Shown in pieces: positions 1 through 6,906 of a DNA stretch of 23,868 bases. The stretch comes from Muribaculaceae bacterium (lineage in GTDB: Bacteria > Bacteroidota > Bacteroidia > Bacteroidales > Muribaculaceae). Every line of letters begins with the position of its first letter. Within the stretch, counting starts at the first letter, position 1. The translations under genes were made by a program, and so were the position numbers. The notes beneath the pieces are model-generated. The model saw only the letters and a list, made by a program, of their open reading frames with translations. It was not told where the DNA came from and made no database searches. The DNA lies in NCBI GenBank assembly GCA_009775225.1, contig VSPE01000037.1, positions 1-23,868 on the forward strand, given 5' to 3'.

Positions 1-51
1 GTTATTATTGCAGGTGTGGCAATGCTCCTAAACAGACTTCCCACAAATTAA
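1..51 (+). CDS. C-terminal end of a possible membrane transporter (partial)
   Basis: The window opens inside an open frame that ends with TAA at 49-51. Only 16 residues are visible (VIIAGVAMLLNRLPTN). They are hydrophobic and then end in a short polar tail, as in the last membrane helix of a secondary transporter. A sugar symporter just upstream of a GH43 xylosidase would make a classic xyloside-uptake pair, but that is inference from context. Too little is present to name a family, and it could be chance. Confidence 0.3.
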   Translation, partial: VIIAGVAMLLNRLPTN

Positions 52-59
52 CAATCGTT

Positions 60-113
60 ATGAAACACCCTCTAAGAATTCCCAACCCTCGCATAACTCC
101 CATTACAAAATGA
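60..113 (+). CDS. 17-codon leader ORF overlapping the GH43 start
   Basis: An ATG at 60 opens a 17-residue basic, proline-rich peptide (MKHPLRIPNPRITPITK). Its TGA stop overlaps the GH43 ATG in an ATGA arrangement at 110-113. The overlap would allow translational coupling, and no Shine-Dalgarno-like sequence precedes the GH43 start. Nothing else supports it, and an ORF of this length can arise by chance. Confidence 0.2.
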   Translation: MKHPLRIPNPRITPITK

Positions 114-1780
114 GAATAAGGTCTTTAAGTGTTATATCAGCCCTGGTGCTTCCGGTGGCGCTGTATGCCGCCGGCGCATCCACGGCTCTTTTCTCACACT
201 TCGACTATAAAGGCTCGGACGACTACTATGCCGAGAACCCGCTGACAGCCCCGACACAGCTCTACAACCCTATACTTCCTGGCTGGAACTCCGACCCCTC
301 TATCTGCCGTACAGGAAACGACTACTGGCTTGTGACATCTACCTTCGGCTACTTCCCGGGAATTCCCCTCTACCACAGTACCGACCTGGTGAACTGGTCG
401 CTGATTCGCAACGTGCTCGACCGCCCCTCGCAGCTCCCGTTCCTTAAAGGGCAGTCGCTCGACAAAGGCGGCATCTACGCACCGCATATCTCATACAATC
501 CGCAAAACGGCAGATACTATGTCACCGCCACCGACACGGGCCTCAAAGAAGGGCATTTCTATGTCACAGCCACCGACCCCGCCGGCGAGTGGAGCGACCC
601 TGTATGGCTCAAAGGCATCGACGGCATAGACCCCTCGTTCTTCTTCGACGACGACGGCAAGGCATATATCGTATACAAAGAAGACACCACCGGCAAGCCG
701 CGCTGGAGCAACTACCGCTGCATCCGCTTCATTGCCTTCGACACAGCCACCGGGCAGACAACAGGCGAGTCGTGGCCGCTCAACGAAGCCGGTGTGGCCC
801 CGCACGAGCACCTTGAGCGCGACGAAGGGCCGCACATCTACAAAATAGACGGTACCTACTATCTGCTCTGCGCCGAAGGCGGCACAAGCACAAACCACTC
901 CGCCGTAATATTCAAGGCCGACAACATCCGCGGCCCCTACCACCGCTGGGGACGCAATCCCATGCTCACGCAGCGCGGTCTAAAAGACAAACGCAGCAAT
1001 CCCGTCACATGCGCCGGTCATGCCGACCTCGTGCAGACGCCTGAAGGCGACTGGTGGGCCGTATTCCTTGGCTGCCGTCCGGGGCCGGGCAAGTTTCAGG
1101 CTCTCGGCCGCGAGACCTTCATGATGCCCGTGCAGTGGAGCGGCGACCGCTATCCCTACATCACGCAGTGCGAAGACACAGTACCTATGGTGCTCGACCG
1201 CCCCGGTGCCGTGCGCATCGACAGTATGGCAATGCAGGGGAACTTCGGCTGGCACGACGACTTCACCACGCCCTCGCCGCGCCCTGAATGGATGTCGCTG
1301 CGCGGCAGCATCGCCGACCGCATAGCAACAGGCAACGGCACCCTCAGCCTCCAATGCTCACCCGAGCCTTCCACAGGTAAAGGCGTCCCCTCATACCTCG
1401 GACGCCGCATACAGCACCACAAATTCGAAGCCGCCACAGAGGTCCGGTTCAACCCTCGCAACGAGAAAGAACTCGCAGGACTGATGATACTCAAGAACGA
1501 GGGCGCTCAGTACTTCCTTGCCGTGGGCAAGGGAAGTGTGAGCCTGCACCGCATAGGCCGCAAAGGCCGCGACGTGCTTGCCTCGGTCCCCCTCCGCTCC
1601 AATAAGAAAGCCGTAGGACTGAAAGTGGTATCCGACGGCATAAACTACACATTCAGCTTCAATGACGGAAACGCATGGCAGTGCCTGGCAGACAAGGTAG
1701 ATGCCTCGCACGTTGCATGCGAACGCACAGGCGGCTTCACAGGCGCCACTATCGGACTATATGCAGAACAGACTGACTAA
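110..1780 (+). CDS. Secreted GH43 family beta-xylosidase / arabinofuranosidase-like glycosidase
   Basis: This 556-residue protein has an N-terminal signal peptide (about residues 1-21, ending ALYAAG) and no lipobox Cys, so a periplasmic enzyme is likely. The N-terminal five-bladed propeller (about 50-350) carries the three GH43 acidic residues: general base D62 in WNSDPS, pKa-setting D174 in GIDPSFF, and general acid E239 in DEGPH. The GHADLVQ and LGRETF stretches near 303-337 are typical of the xylan 1,4-beta-xylosidase branch. Residues from about 375 to the end look like the concanavalin-type GH43 C-terminal domain. The expected role is release of xylose (or arabinose) from xylo-oligosaccharides; exact specificity cannot be read from sequence. 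It overlaps the DUF4861 gene by 20 bp, so the two are probably co-transcribed. No SusC/SusD pair is visible. Confidence 0.9.
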   Translation: MRIRSLSVISALVLPVALYAAGASTALFSHFDYKGSDDYYAENPLTAPTQLYNPILPGWNSDPSICRTGNDYWLVTSTFGYFPGIPLYHSTDLVNWSLIRNVLDRPSQLPFLKGQSLDKGGIYAPHISYNPQNGRYYVTATDTGLKEGHFYVTATDPAGEWSDPVWLKGIDGIDPSFFFDDDGKAYIVYKEDTTGKPRWSNYRCIRFIAFDTATGQTTGESWPLNEAGVAPHEHLERDEGPHIYKIDGTYYLLCAEGGTSTNHSAVIFKADNIRGPYHRWGRNPMLTQRGLKDKRSNPVTCAGHADLVQTPEGDWWAVFLGCRPGPGKFQALGRETFMMPVQWSGDRYPYITQCEDTVPMVLDRPGAVRIDSMAMQGNFGWHDDFTTPSPRPEWMSLRGSIADRIATGNGTLSLQCSPEPSTGKGVPSYLGRRIQHHKFEAATEVRFNPRNEKELAGLMILKNEGAQYFLAVGKGSVSLHRIGRKGRDVLASVPLRSNKKAVGLKVVSDGINYTFSFNDGNAWQCLADKVDASHVACERTGGFTGATIGLYAEQTD

Positions 1781-2678
1781 ATTATTTATGGCGGCACTGC
1801 TGGCCGCCTCTCCCGTGGCGGCGCTCTGCGCCGACGGCACCGACTCATTCATAAAACTGCGCGACGAACGTAAGCGCCACCCGCGCATCTGCGCAATCTC
1901 CTTCCCCGGCGACACTCGCTGGCGCGAAGCCTACGACGCCATATACGGCCACGGGGCCATGCTCGAGAACCCCTATGCCGGCTTCCGCATATACATGAAC
2001 GAGAGCCAGTCTATCGACCTCTACCTAAAAAACCGGCCGGGGCTGGAGCTGGAGCAGACAAGCTTCTACAGCGGAGCGGCGGCAGTGGCCAAGGGCATGG
2101 GATGCGACGTGCTGCGCGTAGGCAAATCGGTAGGCGCAGGCAGCTTTCGCGGCTTCCGCGACGGCAAGGCCTGCGGCATCGACACCGTAAGCGAGCGCAC
2201 AATGCGCGTGCCCGACAACTCGACGGTAGAGCTTATCGACCGCGCGTGGGTATACGGCGACCACACCGTCGACATGGAGCAGACCTACACGGTGAGCGCG
2301 TCGACGCCTGCACTTTCGGTGCGTGTGCGCCTCTCAGGCTACAGGCCCGGCGACATGTTCTGCACTGGCGTACAGAAGCTCGACAGCGACAACAAGGGCT
2401 ATGTGCGCGGCAACATCGCGGCATCATGGGGCAGCAACGCTCCCGACAGCAAGCACCCCGAGCTTATCGAGACTGTGGGGCTGGCCGTTGAGGTCGACAG
2501 CGCCAATGTGGCCGGCGTCGCCGAGACGGAGACCGACTACCTCCTCATACTGCGCCCCGACAGCAACGGCGAGATAAGATACCGTATAATAGCCGACGGC
2601 CTCCGCGCCGCCGAGGGAGCGAAGACCGCCGAACAATGGTTTGCCAAAGTCAAAGATTTCTTCCAATCCAATAAGTGA
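1761..2678 (+). CDS. Secreted DUF4861 family protein
   Basis: I chose ATG 1761 because it begins a clear signal peptide (residues 1-24, cleavage near ALCA-DG). The open frame continues upstream to 1701, but those 20 extra residues are not signal-like and lie inside the GH43 gene. The mature part matches my memory of DUF4861: YDAIYGHGAMLEN (59-70), FRIYMNESQSIDLY (75-88), DVLRVGKSVGAGSFRG (116-131) and FCTGVQKL (200-207). The fold is probably an all-beta sandwich. DUF4861 genes recur in Bacteroidetes polysaccharide loci, and the 20-bp overlap with a GH43 gene supports a role in plant-polysaccharide processing. No catalytic activity can be assigned. Its 3' end overlaps the convergent DUF2752 gene by 29 bp. 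Confidence 0.75.
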   Translation: MQNRLTKLFMAALLAASPVAALCADGTDSFIKLRDERKRHPRICAISFPGDTRWREAYDAIYGHGAMLENPYAGFRIYMNESQSIDLYLKNRPGLELEQTSFYSGAAAVAKGMGCDVLRVGKSVGAGSFRGFRDGKACGIDTVSERTMRVPDNSTVELIDRAWVYGDHTVDMEQTYTVSASTPALSVRVRLSGYRPGDMFCTGVQKLDSDNKGYVRGNIAASWGSNAPDSKHPELIETVGLAVEVDSANVAGVAETETDYLLILRPDSNGEIRYRIIADGLRAAEGAKTAEQWFAKVKDFFQSNK

Positions 2679-3051
2679 GTATCGCTGCCAGTATGGCGCC
2701 GGTCAGCACGGGGTGATTGGCACTCGCGTGCAGCCGCGGCCACCTGCGGCGGAACAGTTCCAGCAATATATAGAACAGCGCCACAGGAATTGCGAAGAAT
2801 ATAAACGGATTGAACGCCCACGCAGCGACTATGTCGCCGTGCAGAGCAGCGTGCAGCGCTCTCTGAAACCCGCAGCCGGGGCAATCATAGCCTGTGACAT
2901 AGCGGAAAAAGCAGCGCGGCATCCACGCCGACACCGGGTCGGCCACATAATAGAACACACATAATACCGACAAGACAAAGAGTGCTGCCACGGCGGCTGC
3001 AATCTTTGTCTTGCTGTATATAGGGGGCGGTGTGGTACGGCGTTTATTCAC
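2650..3051 (-). CDS. DUF2752 domain membrane protein
   Basis: This 133-residue protein has three likely membrane helices (about 17-36, 82-100 and 114-130). The DUF2752 signature lies between the first two: C47, TGYDCPGCGFQRA (53-65) with C57 and C60, then HGDIVAAWAFNP (71-82). The start is a GTG at 3051 lying within the last codons of the upstream GYF/CD225 gene (8-bp overlap), so translation is probably coupled. The CPGCG cysteines suggest metal or redox chemistry, but no function is established as far as I know. The last 29 bp overlap the end of the DUF4861 gene on the other strand, leaving no room for a separate terminator. DUF2752 next to a CD225/GYF_2 gene is an arrangement I recognise from other Bacteroidetes. 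Confidence 0.8.
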   Translation of the reverse strand: MNKRRTTPPPIYSKTKIAAAVAALFVLSVLCVFYYVADPVSAWMPRCFFRYVTGYDCPGCGFQRALHAALHGDIVAAWAFNPFIFFAIPVALFYILLELFRRRWPRLHASANHPVLTGAILAAILTYWIGRNL

Positions 3052-3664
3052 CGAATAAAGCCGACATGAGCATTACGGGTATCATACCCAAAGCAATGGC
3101 AATCATCACCAGCCACGCCGTCACTTCCGAAGCCTTGCGGGCGCGGTCGAGCTTACCGCCGTTGTAGTACGACGTAACGCAGATAGACGCTATCAGACCG
3201 GCGATACTCACCGGCGAGCAGCAGCAAATGGTGAGGAACACCGTCCAGCCCAAATATGTAGGCGGGCAAGGCTCGTCGGGGTGAGCGGCGGCCACGTAGC
3301 GGCGGCCGGGAGCATAGCGGGGCTGGGGTGCGGCTTCCGCCACTTCCCTTCCTTCCTCCGCAGCCACCTTTTCCGCTACTTCCGTCGCTTCCTCCGCTTC
3401 CCTCACTTCCGTTGCTTCAAAGCAGGAAGCATCGGAAGGAGCGTGGGAGTCGGCGGCGGCAGGGGCCGCGTGGCCGGAAGCGGCGACGCGGGCGGCGAGC
3501 GAGCCGTCGAACAGAGGCTTCATCTCATTGAGACAGCCTGCCGGATACCATTTGGGAAGACCTTCGAACCACACCTTCGTATTCTCGTCGACAGGCATGT
3601 CGAGCAGTTCTTCCATAGTGAACGGCCCTTGCTGCTGACCGTTTAAGTAGACCCAAACTTTCAC
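3044..3664 (-). CDS. GYF_2 (DUF4339) and CD225/dispanin membrane protein
   Basis: The 206-residue protein has three parts. Residues 1-48 are a GYF_2 domain (WVYLNGQQQGPFTMEEL and the W-FEGLPKW pattern), a presumed peptide-binding module. Residues 50-130 are an Ala/Glu-rich linker with EATEV at 83-87 and again at 92-96. Residues 134-203 are a CD225/dispanin-like unit: PTYLGW, ICCCSPVSIAGLIASICV, a short loop with GGKLDRARKASE, then a second membrane helix. The start is GTG at 3664. It sits in a small hairpin (TTTCAC-GAA-GTGAAA in the mRNA) that would pair the start codon. The gene overlaps the DUF2752 gene by 8 bp. Upstream on this strand are the decayed four-helix-bundle gene, deoC and mazG, with no clear promoter between, so read-through from mazG is possible. 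Confidence 0.8.
   Translation of the reverse strand: MKVWVYLNGQQQGPFTMEELLDMPVDENTKVWFEGLPKWYPAGCLNEMKPLFDGSLAARVAASGHAAPAAADSHAPSDASCFEATEVREAEEATEVAEKVAAEEGREVAEAAPQPRYAPGRRYVAAAHPDEPCPPTYLGWTVFLTICCCSPVSIAGLIASICVTSYYNGGKLDRARKASEVTAWLVMIAIALGMIPVMLMSALFGE
3378..3418 (-). repeat. 27-bp imperfect tandem repeat in the GYF/CD225 linker
   Basis: Two 14-mers (acttccgtcgcttc at 3378-3391 and acttccgttgcttc at 3405-3418, one mismatch) lie 27 bp apart in a pyrimidine-rich stretch (3332-3418). On the coding strand this gives the nine-residue spaced EATEV motif of the acidic linker. The length of such a linker can vary by replication slippage. Confidence 0.5.
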
Positions 3665-3710
3665 TTCGTGAAATAAAAAAATTAAAAATAAAAAATTAAA
3701 TTTTCCCTTG

Positions 3711-3985
3711 TAAAAAATAAGAAATAAAATTTACGAATTTTCCTTGATTCGCTTGATTATTACAATGAGATATGTAGTTTCGCCGCAAAATCGGCATTAC
3801 TTTGGGCATTATGCGCCTCAGCAATATTGGCTCCTATGCTGGTGCCCGAACGTAACAGCTGTTTGGAGAGAACAAACTCTCGTTTTTCGGTCGTAAGATA
3901 TTTATACAAATTGATAATTCTTACTGCAAAATCCTCTGATTTTTCGACAACGGCGTTTGCCACAACAGTTATTTCTTATTTTTTA
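3711..3985. mobile_element. Putative four-helix-bundle element bounded by 17-bp inverted repeats
   Basis: A perfect 17-bp inverted repeat, taaaaaataagaaataa at 3711-3727 and its reverse complement at 3969-3985, encloses the decayed four-helix-bundle gene and little else. The right arm ends 5 bp before the gene's GTG; the left arm starts 3 bp after the TAA of the remnant C-terminus (3731-3733). The interior and arms are AT-rich against GC-rich neighbours. Four-helix-bundle (S23-type) ORFs are known from stem-bounded intervening sequences in 23S rRNA genes; here a similar unit sits between deoC and the GYF/CD225 gene. No transposase is present and no target duplication is clear. The arms are low in complexity, so chance pairing is possible. 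Confidence 0.4.
3731..3963 (-). pseudogene. Four-helix-bundle (S23-type, TIGR02436-like) gene with internal deletion
   Basis: From the GTG at 3963 the frame gives 67 residues and stops at 3760-3762. It matches helices 1 and 2 of the four-helix-bundle family: INLYKYLTTEKREFVLSKQL, then the hallmark LRSGTSIGANIAEAHNAQS. Family members are usually about 110-130 residues. Overlapping the stop in another frame (att at 3766 to TAA at 3731) is IVIIKRIKENS, which resembles the usual C-terminus of the family (IIKxxKEN). Roughly 45 codons covering helix 3 and most of helix 4 therefore seem deleted with a frame change. Its codons are more AT-rich than the neighbours', suggesting transfer. The 67-residue product might still be made, but could not form the full bundle. 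Confidence 0.65.
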
Positions 3986-3994
3986 TTTCAACCA

Positions 3995-4894
3995 TTAGAA
4001 ATGGTTGACGCTGTGGCCTACGATGCTCTCCAGCAGGCTGTTGGCGAGGCTGGAAGCGCCGAGGCGGAAGTATTCGTTGGTAAGCCATTCTTCGCCGAGT
4101 ACTTCCTTGATTACGGTGTAATACTTCACGGCGTCTTCGGTGGTACGCACGCCTCCGGCGGCCTTGAAGCCCACGCGGTTGCCGGTCTTTTCGTAGTACT
4201 CCTTGATGCACAGCGCCATGATGTAGGCTGCTTCGAGGCTTGCACCGGGGTATTCCTTTCCGGTAGAAGTCTTGAGGAAGTCGGCGCCGCTGTAGAGCGA
4301 GAGTACGGATGCGCGCTTGATGTTTGCGGCGGTCGTGAGAGCACCGGTCTCGAGGATTACCTTGAGGCGGCCGTCTCGGCAAGCTTCCTTCTGCTCGGTG
4401 ATTTCGTCGACAACGGATTCGTAGTCGCCGTCGAAGAAATATCCGAGGTTGAGCACGATGTCGATTTCATCGGCACCGTTAGCCACGGCGAGCGAAGTCT
4501 CGGCGATTTTCACTTCCTCGAACGACTGGCTCGAAGGGAAAGCGCCGGAAACACAAGCAATCTTTACACCGCTTACCTCGAGCACGGTGCGCACTACTGC
4601 GGCGAAGTTGGGGTACACGCAGATAGCGGCCACGTTGGGAAGCGAGGGGAAGAGCTCTTCGAAGCTGTTCACGTTCTCGGTGAAGCGCGCTACCGACGAC
4701 TGGCTGTCGGTGGAGCGGAGCGTGGTGAGGTCGATAGTGTTGAAGAGGAATTTATATACGTCGGCATTGTCGTTTTCGGCAAAGTGCTCGTCGAGTATCT
4801 TTTTGACGTCAGCAGCTACTGCGGCATCGTCTTCTGTAACCTTGCAGGCCTGGATGGCAGCGGTGTATTTGTCGGTTTGAGGTGTTTCAGACAT
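3995..4894 (-). CDS. deoC: Deoxyribose-phosphate aldolase
   Basis: DERA reversibly cleaves 2-deoxyribose-5-phosphate to glyceraldehyde-3-phosphate and acetaldehyde, the last step of deoxynucleoside catabolism in the cytoplasm. The 299-residue protein shows the class I aldolase TIM-barrel signature: D145 in ADEIDIV, the Schiff-base lysine K208 in DFLKTSTGK, and the second lysine K244 in VGFKAAGGVR. It carries about 45 residues before the barrel, longer than E. coli DeoC but usual for the longer bacterial type. It follows the MazG-like gene after 30 bp, so the pair is likely an operon for nucleotide salvage and clean-up. The stop lies inside an 8-bp hairpin (3989-4007) not followed by a T-run, so read-through downstream is possible. 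Confidence 0.95.
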   Translation of the reverse strand: MSETPQTDKYTAAIQACKVTEDDAAVAADVKKILDEHFAENDNADVYKFLFNTIDLTTLRSTDSQSSVARFTENVNSFEELFPSLPNVAAICVYPNFAAVVRTVLEVSGVKIACVSGAFPSSQSFEEVKIAETSLAVANGADEIDIVLNLGYFFDGDYESVVDEITEQKEACRDGRLKVILETGALTTAANIKRASVLSLYSGADFLKTSTGKEYPGASLEAAYIMALCIKEYYEKTGNRVGFKAAGGVRTTEDAVKYYTVIKEVLGEEWLTNEYFRLGASSLANSLLESIVGHSVNHF

Positions 4895-4924
4895 AATATT
4901 ACAGTATAAATGGTTTATGCTTAG

Positions 4925-5263
4925 TTATGTAGAAAGTTTGGGATTATCAATGTGTCGTTTGCAATCCCTAACGTTTTTTTTGACCAGATTGTTGCCGAAA
5001 GCTTCGGCAAGGTCTACTCCGGTCTGATTGGCTATTGCCATCACCACCCAAAGCACATCTGCAAGCTCGTCGGCAAGGTCGAGCTTCTCGCCCGGTTTGG
5101 CCGACTGGTCGCCGTAGCAGCGCGCCATGATGCGCGCCACCTCGCCCACCTCCTCGGTGAGCACGGCCATATTGGTCAGAGGCGAGAAATAGCGCACCCC
5201 GACGGTGCGAATCCACTTTTCGACCGTGGCCTGAGCCTCGCGTATGGTGATGTCTTTGTCCAT
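4925..5263 (-). CDS. MazG-like nucleotide pyrophosphohydrolase
   Basis: This 112-residue all-alpha protein carries the MazG metal-binding pattern: EEVGE at 37-41 (E37, E38, E41) and ELAD at 66-69 (E66, D69). Such enzymes hydrolyse (d)NTPs to (d)NMP and pyrophosphate with Mg2+, removing damaged or excess nucleotides. The single short domain fits the small MazG/YpjD-like type, not the two-domain E. coli MazG. ATG 5263 lies only 5 nt from a TAnnTTTG box, so the mRNA may be leaderless. deoC follows on the same strand. In Bacteroides I recall dtd next to this pair; no dtd is visible here, and a divergent membrane-protein gene takes its place. Confidence 0.88.
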   Translation of the reverse strand: MDKDITIREAQATVEKWIRTVGVRYFSPLTNMAVLTEEVGEVARIMARCYGDQSAKPGEKLDLADELADVLWVVMAIANQTGVDLAEAFGNNLVKKNVRDCKRHIDNPKLST

Positions 5264-5268
5264 TTACG

Positions 5269-5300
5269 CAAAGGTATGAATTTTTTCAGAGTTATGCAAA
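5269..5300 (-). promoter_or_regulatory. Bacteroidetes-type promoter for mazG-deoC
   Basis: Read on the minus strand, TTTG (complement of 5297-5300) is followed after 20 nt by TACCTTTG (complement of 5269-5276), a full match to TTTG-N20-TAnnTTTG. The ATG starts 5 nt after the box, so little or no 5' leader is expected. Confidence 0.75.
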
Positions 5301-5307
5301 ATTTCGC

Positions 5308-5315
5308 TATTTTTG
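5308..5315 (+). promoter_or_regulatory. Probable -7 box of the DUF6056-like gene
   Basis: TATTTTTG at 5308-5315 matches TAnnTTTG. The -33 region is weak (TTTC at 5284-5287, 20 nt upstream). The ATG at 5323 begins 7 nt after the box, again implying an almost leaderless mRNA. It lies back to back with the mazG promoter. Confidence 0.5.
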
Positions 5316-5322
5316 CAAAGTT

Positions 5323-6906
5323 ATGAAATTCAGCCATTATACCTCTGCGTTGACACTTACGCTTACAGTGCTGACTATAGGCGTGATATACTTCCTGTAC
5401 GCCCGTTGGGCGCCGCTGCTGGGCGACGACCTGCTTTTCGTGGCGGACTATATCCGCGTCAATCCCGGAGGAGAGACGCTGTCGTGGCAAGGCTTTCGTG
5501 CCAACCTGGACTATCTGTATCACACCGACAATGTGCGGCTTCCGAACCTGGTACTACCCTTCGTGCTTATAGGGCTATCGAAGACAGGGCAGGCTATTCT
5601 TGTGGCCGGCCTCGTCACGGCACTCATACTTGCGGTGTCGAAACTTGTGTCGAACCACCTGTATACAGCCACTGTGGCGGCTGCATGGGCCTTGGTGGCA
5701 ATTTTCTGCCCCTGGCGAGGGGCCACTATCACCACCGACATCGCCATGAACGTATTCCCTCCGGCTGTATTCAATCTGCTCTTTCTCATCACATTGTCCG
5801 CACCCATGAGCACACTGCCGAGCCGTATTGCCATGGCAGCAAGCGCTCTTGCGGCCTGCACGATGCATGAGGGCTGGTCGGTGCCGATATTTGCGGGCCT
5901 GTCCGTACTGGTGTTTTACCGAAAGTTCAAGGTTCCTGCCGAGGTATGGGTGTCGCTGACAATCTACGCCTCCGGCTGCGTATGGCTGATGACAGCTCCG
6001 GGCATGATGCAGCGCACGCAGAATGTAGGGGCGACCTCGTTCGACGCCAAGCTGTTCGTCACTATCGCCATGCCCGTGGTAATGGCTTTTTGTGCTCTCG
6101 GCTACGCCGCTTTCCGCCGTGATTTAAGGCACTTTCTCATGGGCAACGCCACTTTCCTTACACTGACGGTTGCCTGGTGCGCAAGCATAGCCATTAATAT
6201 CTACAACCGCTCACTCAACACTAATGCCGTGTGGATTAGCGATATAATGTCTATAGTCATAGTACTCGCCGTTGCAAAGAAAGTGGTCGGAGACCTTGCG
6301 GAAGGAAAGGAAAGCAAGGGAATAAAGCGTGCGGCGACCGTACTTGCGTTCGCCATGCCCGTGGCTTTCTACGCCAATGTGCTGCGCGTGCAACACAGCA
6401 TCTACGAGCAGAACAGCCGCATCGAGACCGCACTCGAAGCATCGGCCTCAGGTACAGTCTTTGCCGATGTCGACATACGCGTGCCACACAGCACCCTCCT
6501 GCACCCCGTGAACGACATCTGGTGGAACTGGCTACACATCTACTCGGCCAACGAGCTTGAAAAGAGCCTCGGCGGCGAGCGACTGATAGCCGTAGTACCC
6601 GCCGCGCTGGCGCAGTTCGACACCGCCGCCATGCGTGCCGTACCCGGCACTGCGGGCGTATTCGACTACCGGGGTATACTTCTGGCACACGACAGGCCGC
6701 TCGCCTACAGCCACTGGACAGGCCCGCTCGACACTCCGGCGCTCCCAGTTCAGCTCACCCTTACCGATGCCGACGGCGAGGTCTACGAAGATTTCGACTG
6801 CCTCGCAGAACGATTCACCACCACCGACGGCCTCCGCATGCTATGGATAAGACCTCTGCACGCCGACGTCGACGGGCCCTTCATCGAAGTGTCCGGCTCA
6901 TTTTAG
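5323..6906 (+). CDS. Polytopic membrane protein, DUF6056-like (possible GT-C type)
   Basis: This 527-residue protein has a hydrophobic N-terminal half with roughly eight to ten membrane helices (first at about 8-28, last near 345-362). After it comes a soluble C-terminal region (about 370-527) rich in Asp and Trp, probably periplasmic. After helix 1 there is a GDD motif (G34, D35, D36), which resembles DUF6056 proteins and the first-loop acidic pair of GT-C glycosyltransferases. I therefore suspect a lipid-linked sugar transferase or related envelope protein, but this is a weak family call. No envelope-sugar genes are next to it. Its TAG stop at 6904-6906 takes its last base from the palindromic element that follows, so the original C-terminus may have been altered. 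Confidence 0.6.
   Translation: MKFSHYTSALTLTLTVLTIGVIYFLYARWAPLLGDDLLFVADYIRVNPGGETLSWQGFRANLDYLYHTDNVRLPNLVLPFVLIGLSKTGQAILVAGLVTALILAVSKLVSNHLYTATVAAAWALVAIFCPWRGATITTDIAMNVFPPAVFNLLFLITLSAPMSTLPSRIAMAASALAACTMHEGWSVPIFAGLSVLVFYRKFKVPAEVWVSLTIYASGCVWLMTAPGMMQRTQNVGATSFDAKLFVTIAMPVVMAFCALGYAAFRRDLRHFLMGNATFLTLTVAWCASIAINIYNRSLNTNAVWISDIMSIVIVLAVAKKVVGDLAEGKESKGIKRAATVLAFAMPVAFYANVLRVQHSIYEQNSRIETALEASASGTVFADVDIRVPHSTLLHPVNDIWWNWLHIYSANELEKSLGGERLIAVVPAALAQFDTAAMRAVPGTAGVFDYRGILLAHDRPLAYSHWTGPLDTPALPVQLTLTDADGEVYEDFDCLAERFTTTDGLRMLWIRPLHADVDGPFIEVSGSF

Noticed and set aside
1701..1760. Upstream start for the DUF4861 gene
   Set aside because: The extra residues are not signal-like and overlap the GH43 coding frame; a clear signal peptide begins at 1761.
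3989..4007. Hairpin CAACCATT-loop-AATGGTTG at the end of deoC
   Set aside because: The stem is perfect, but on neither strand is it followed by a T-run, so I do not call it an intrinsic terminator.
3827..4909. 360-codon plus-strand open frame opposite deoC
   Set aside because: It runs antisense through both deoC and the four-helix-bundle gene; both of those have recognisable motifs, and this frame has none.
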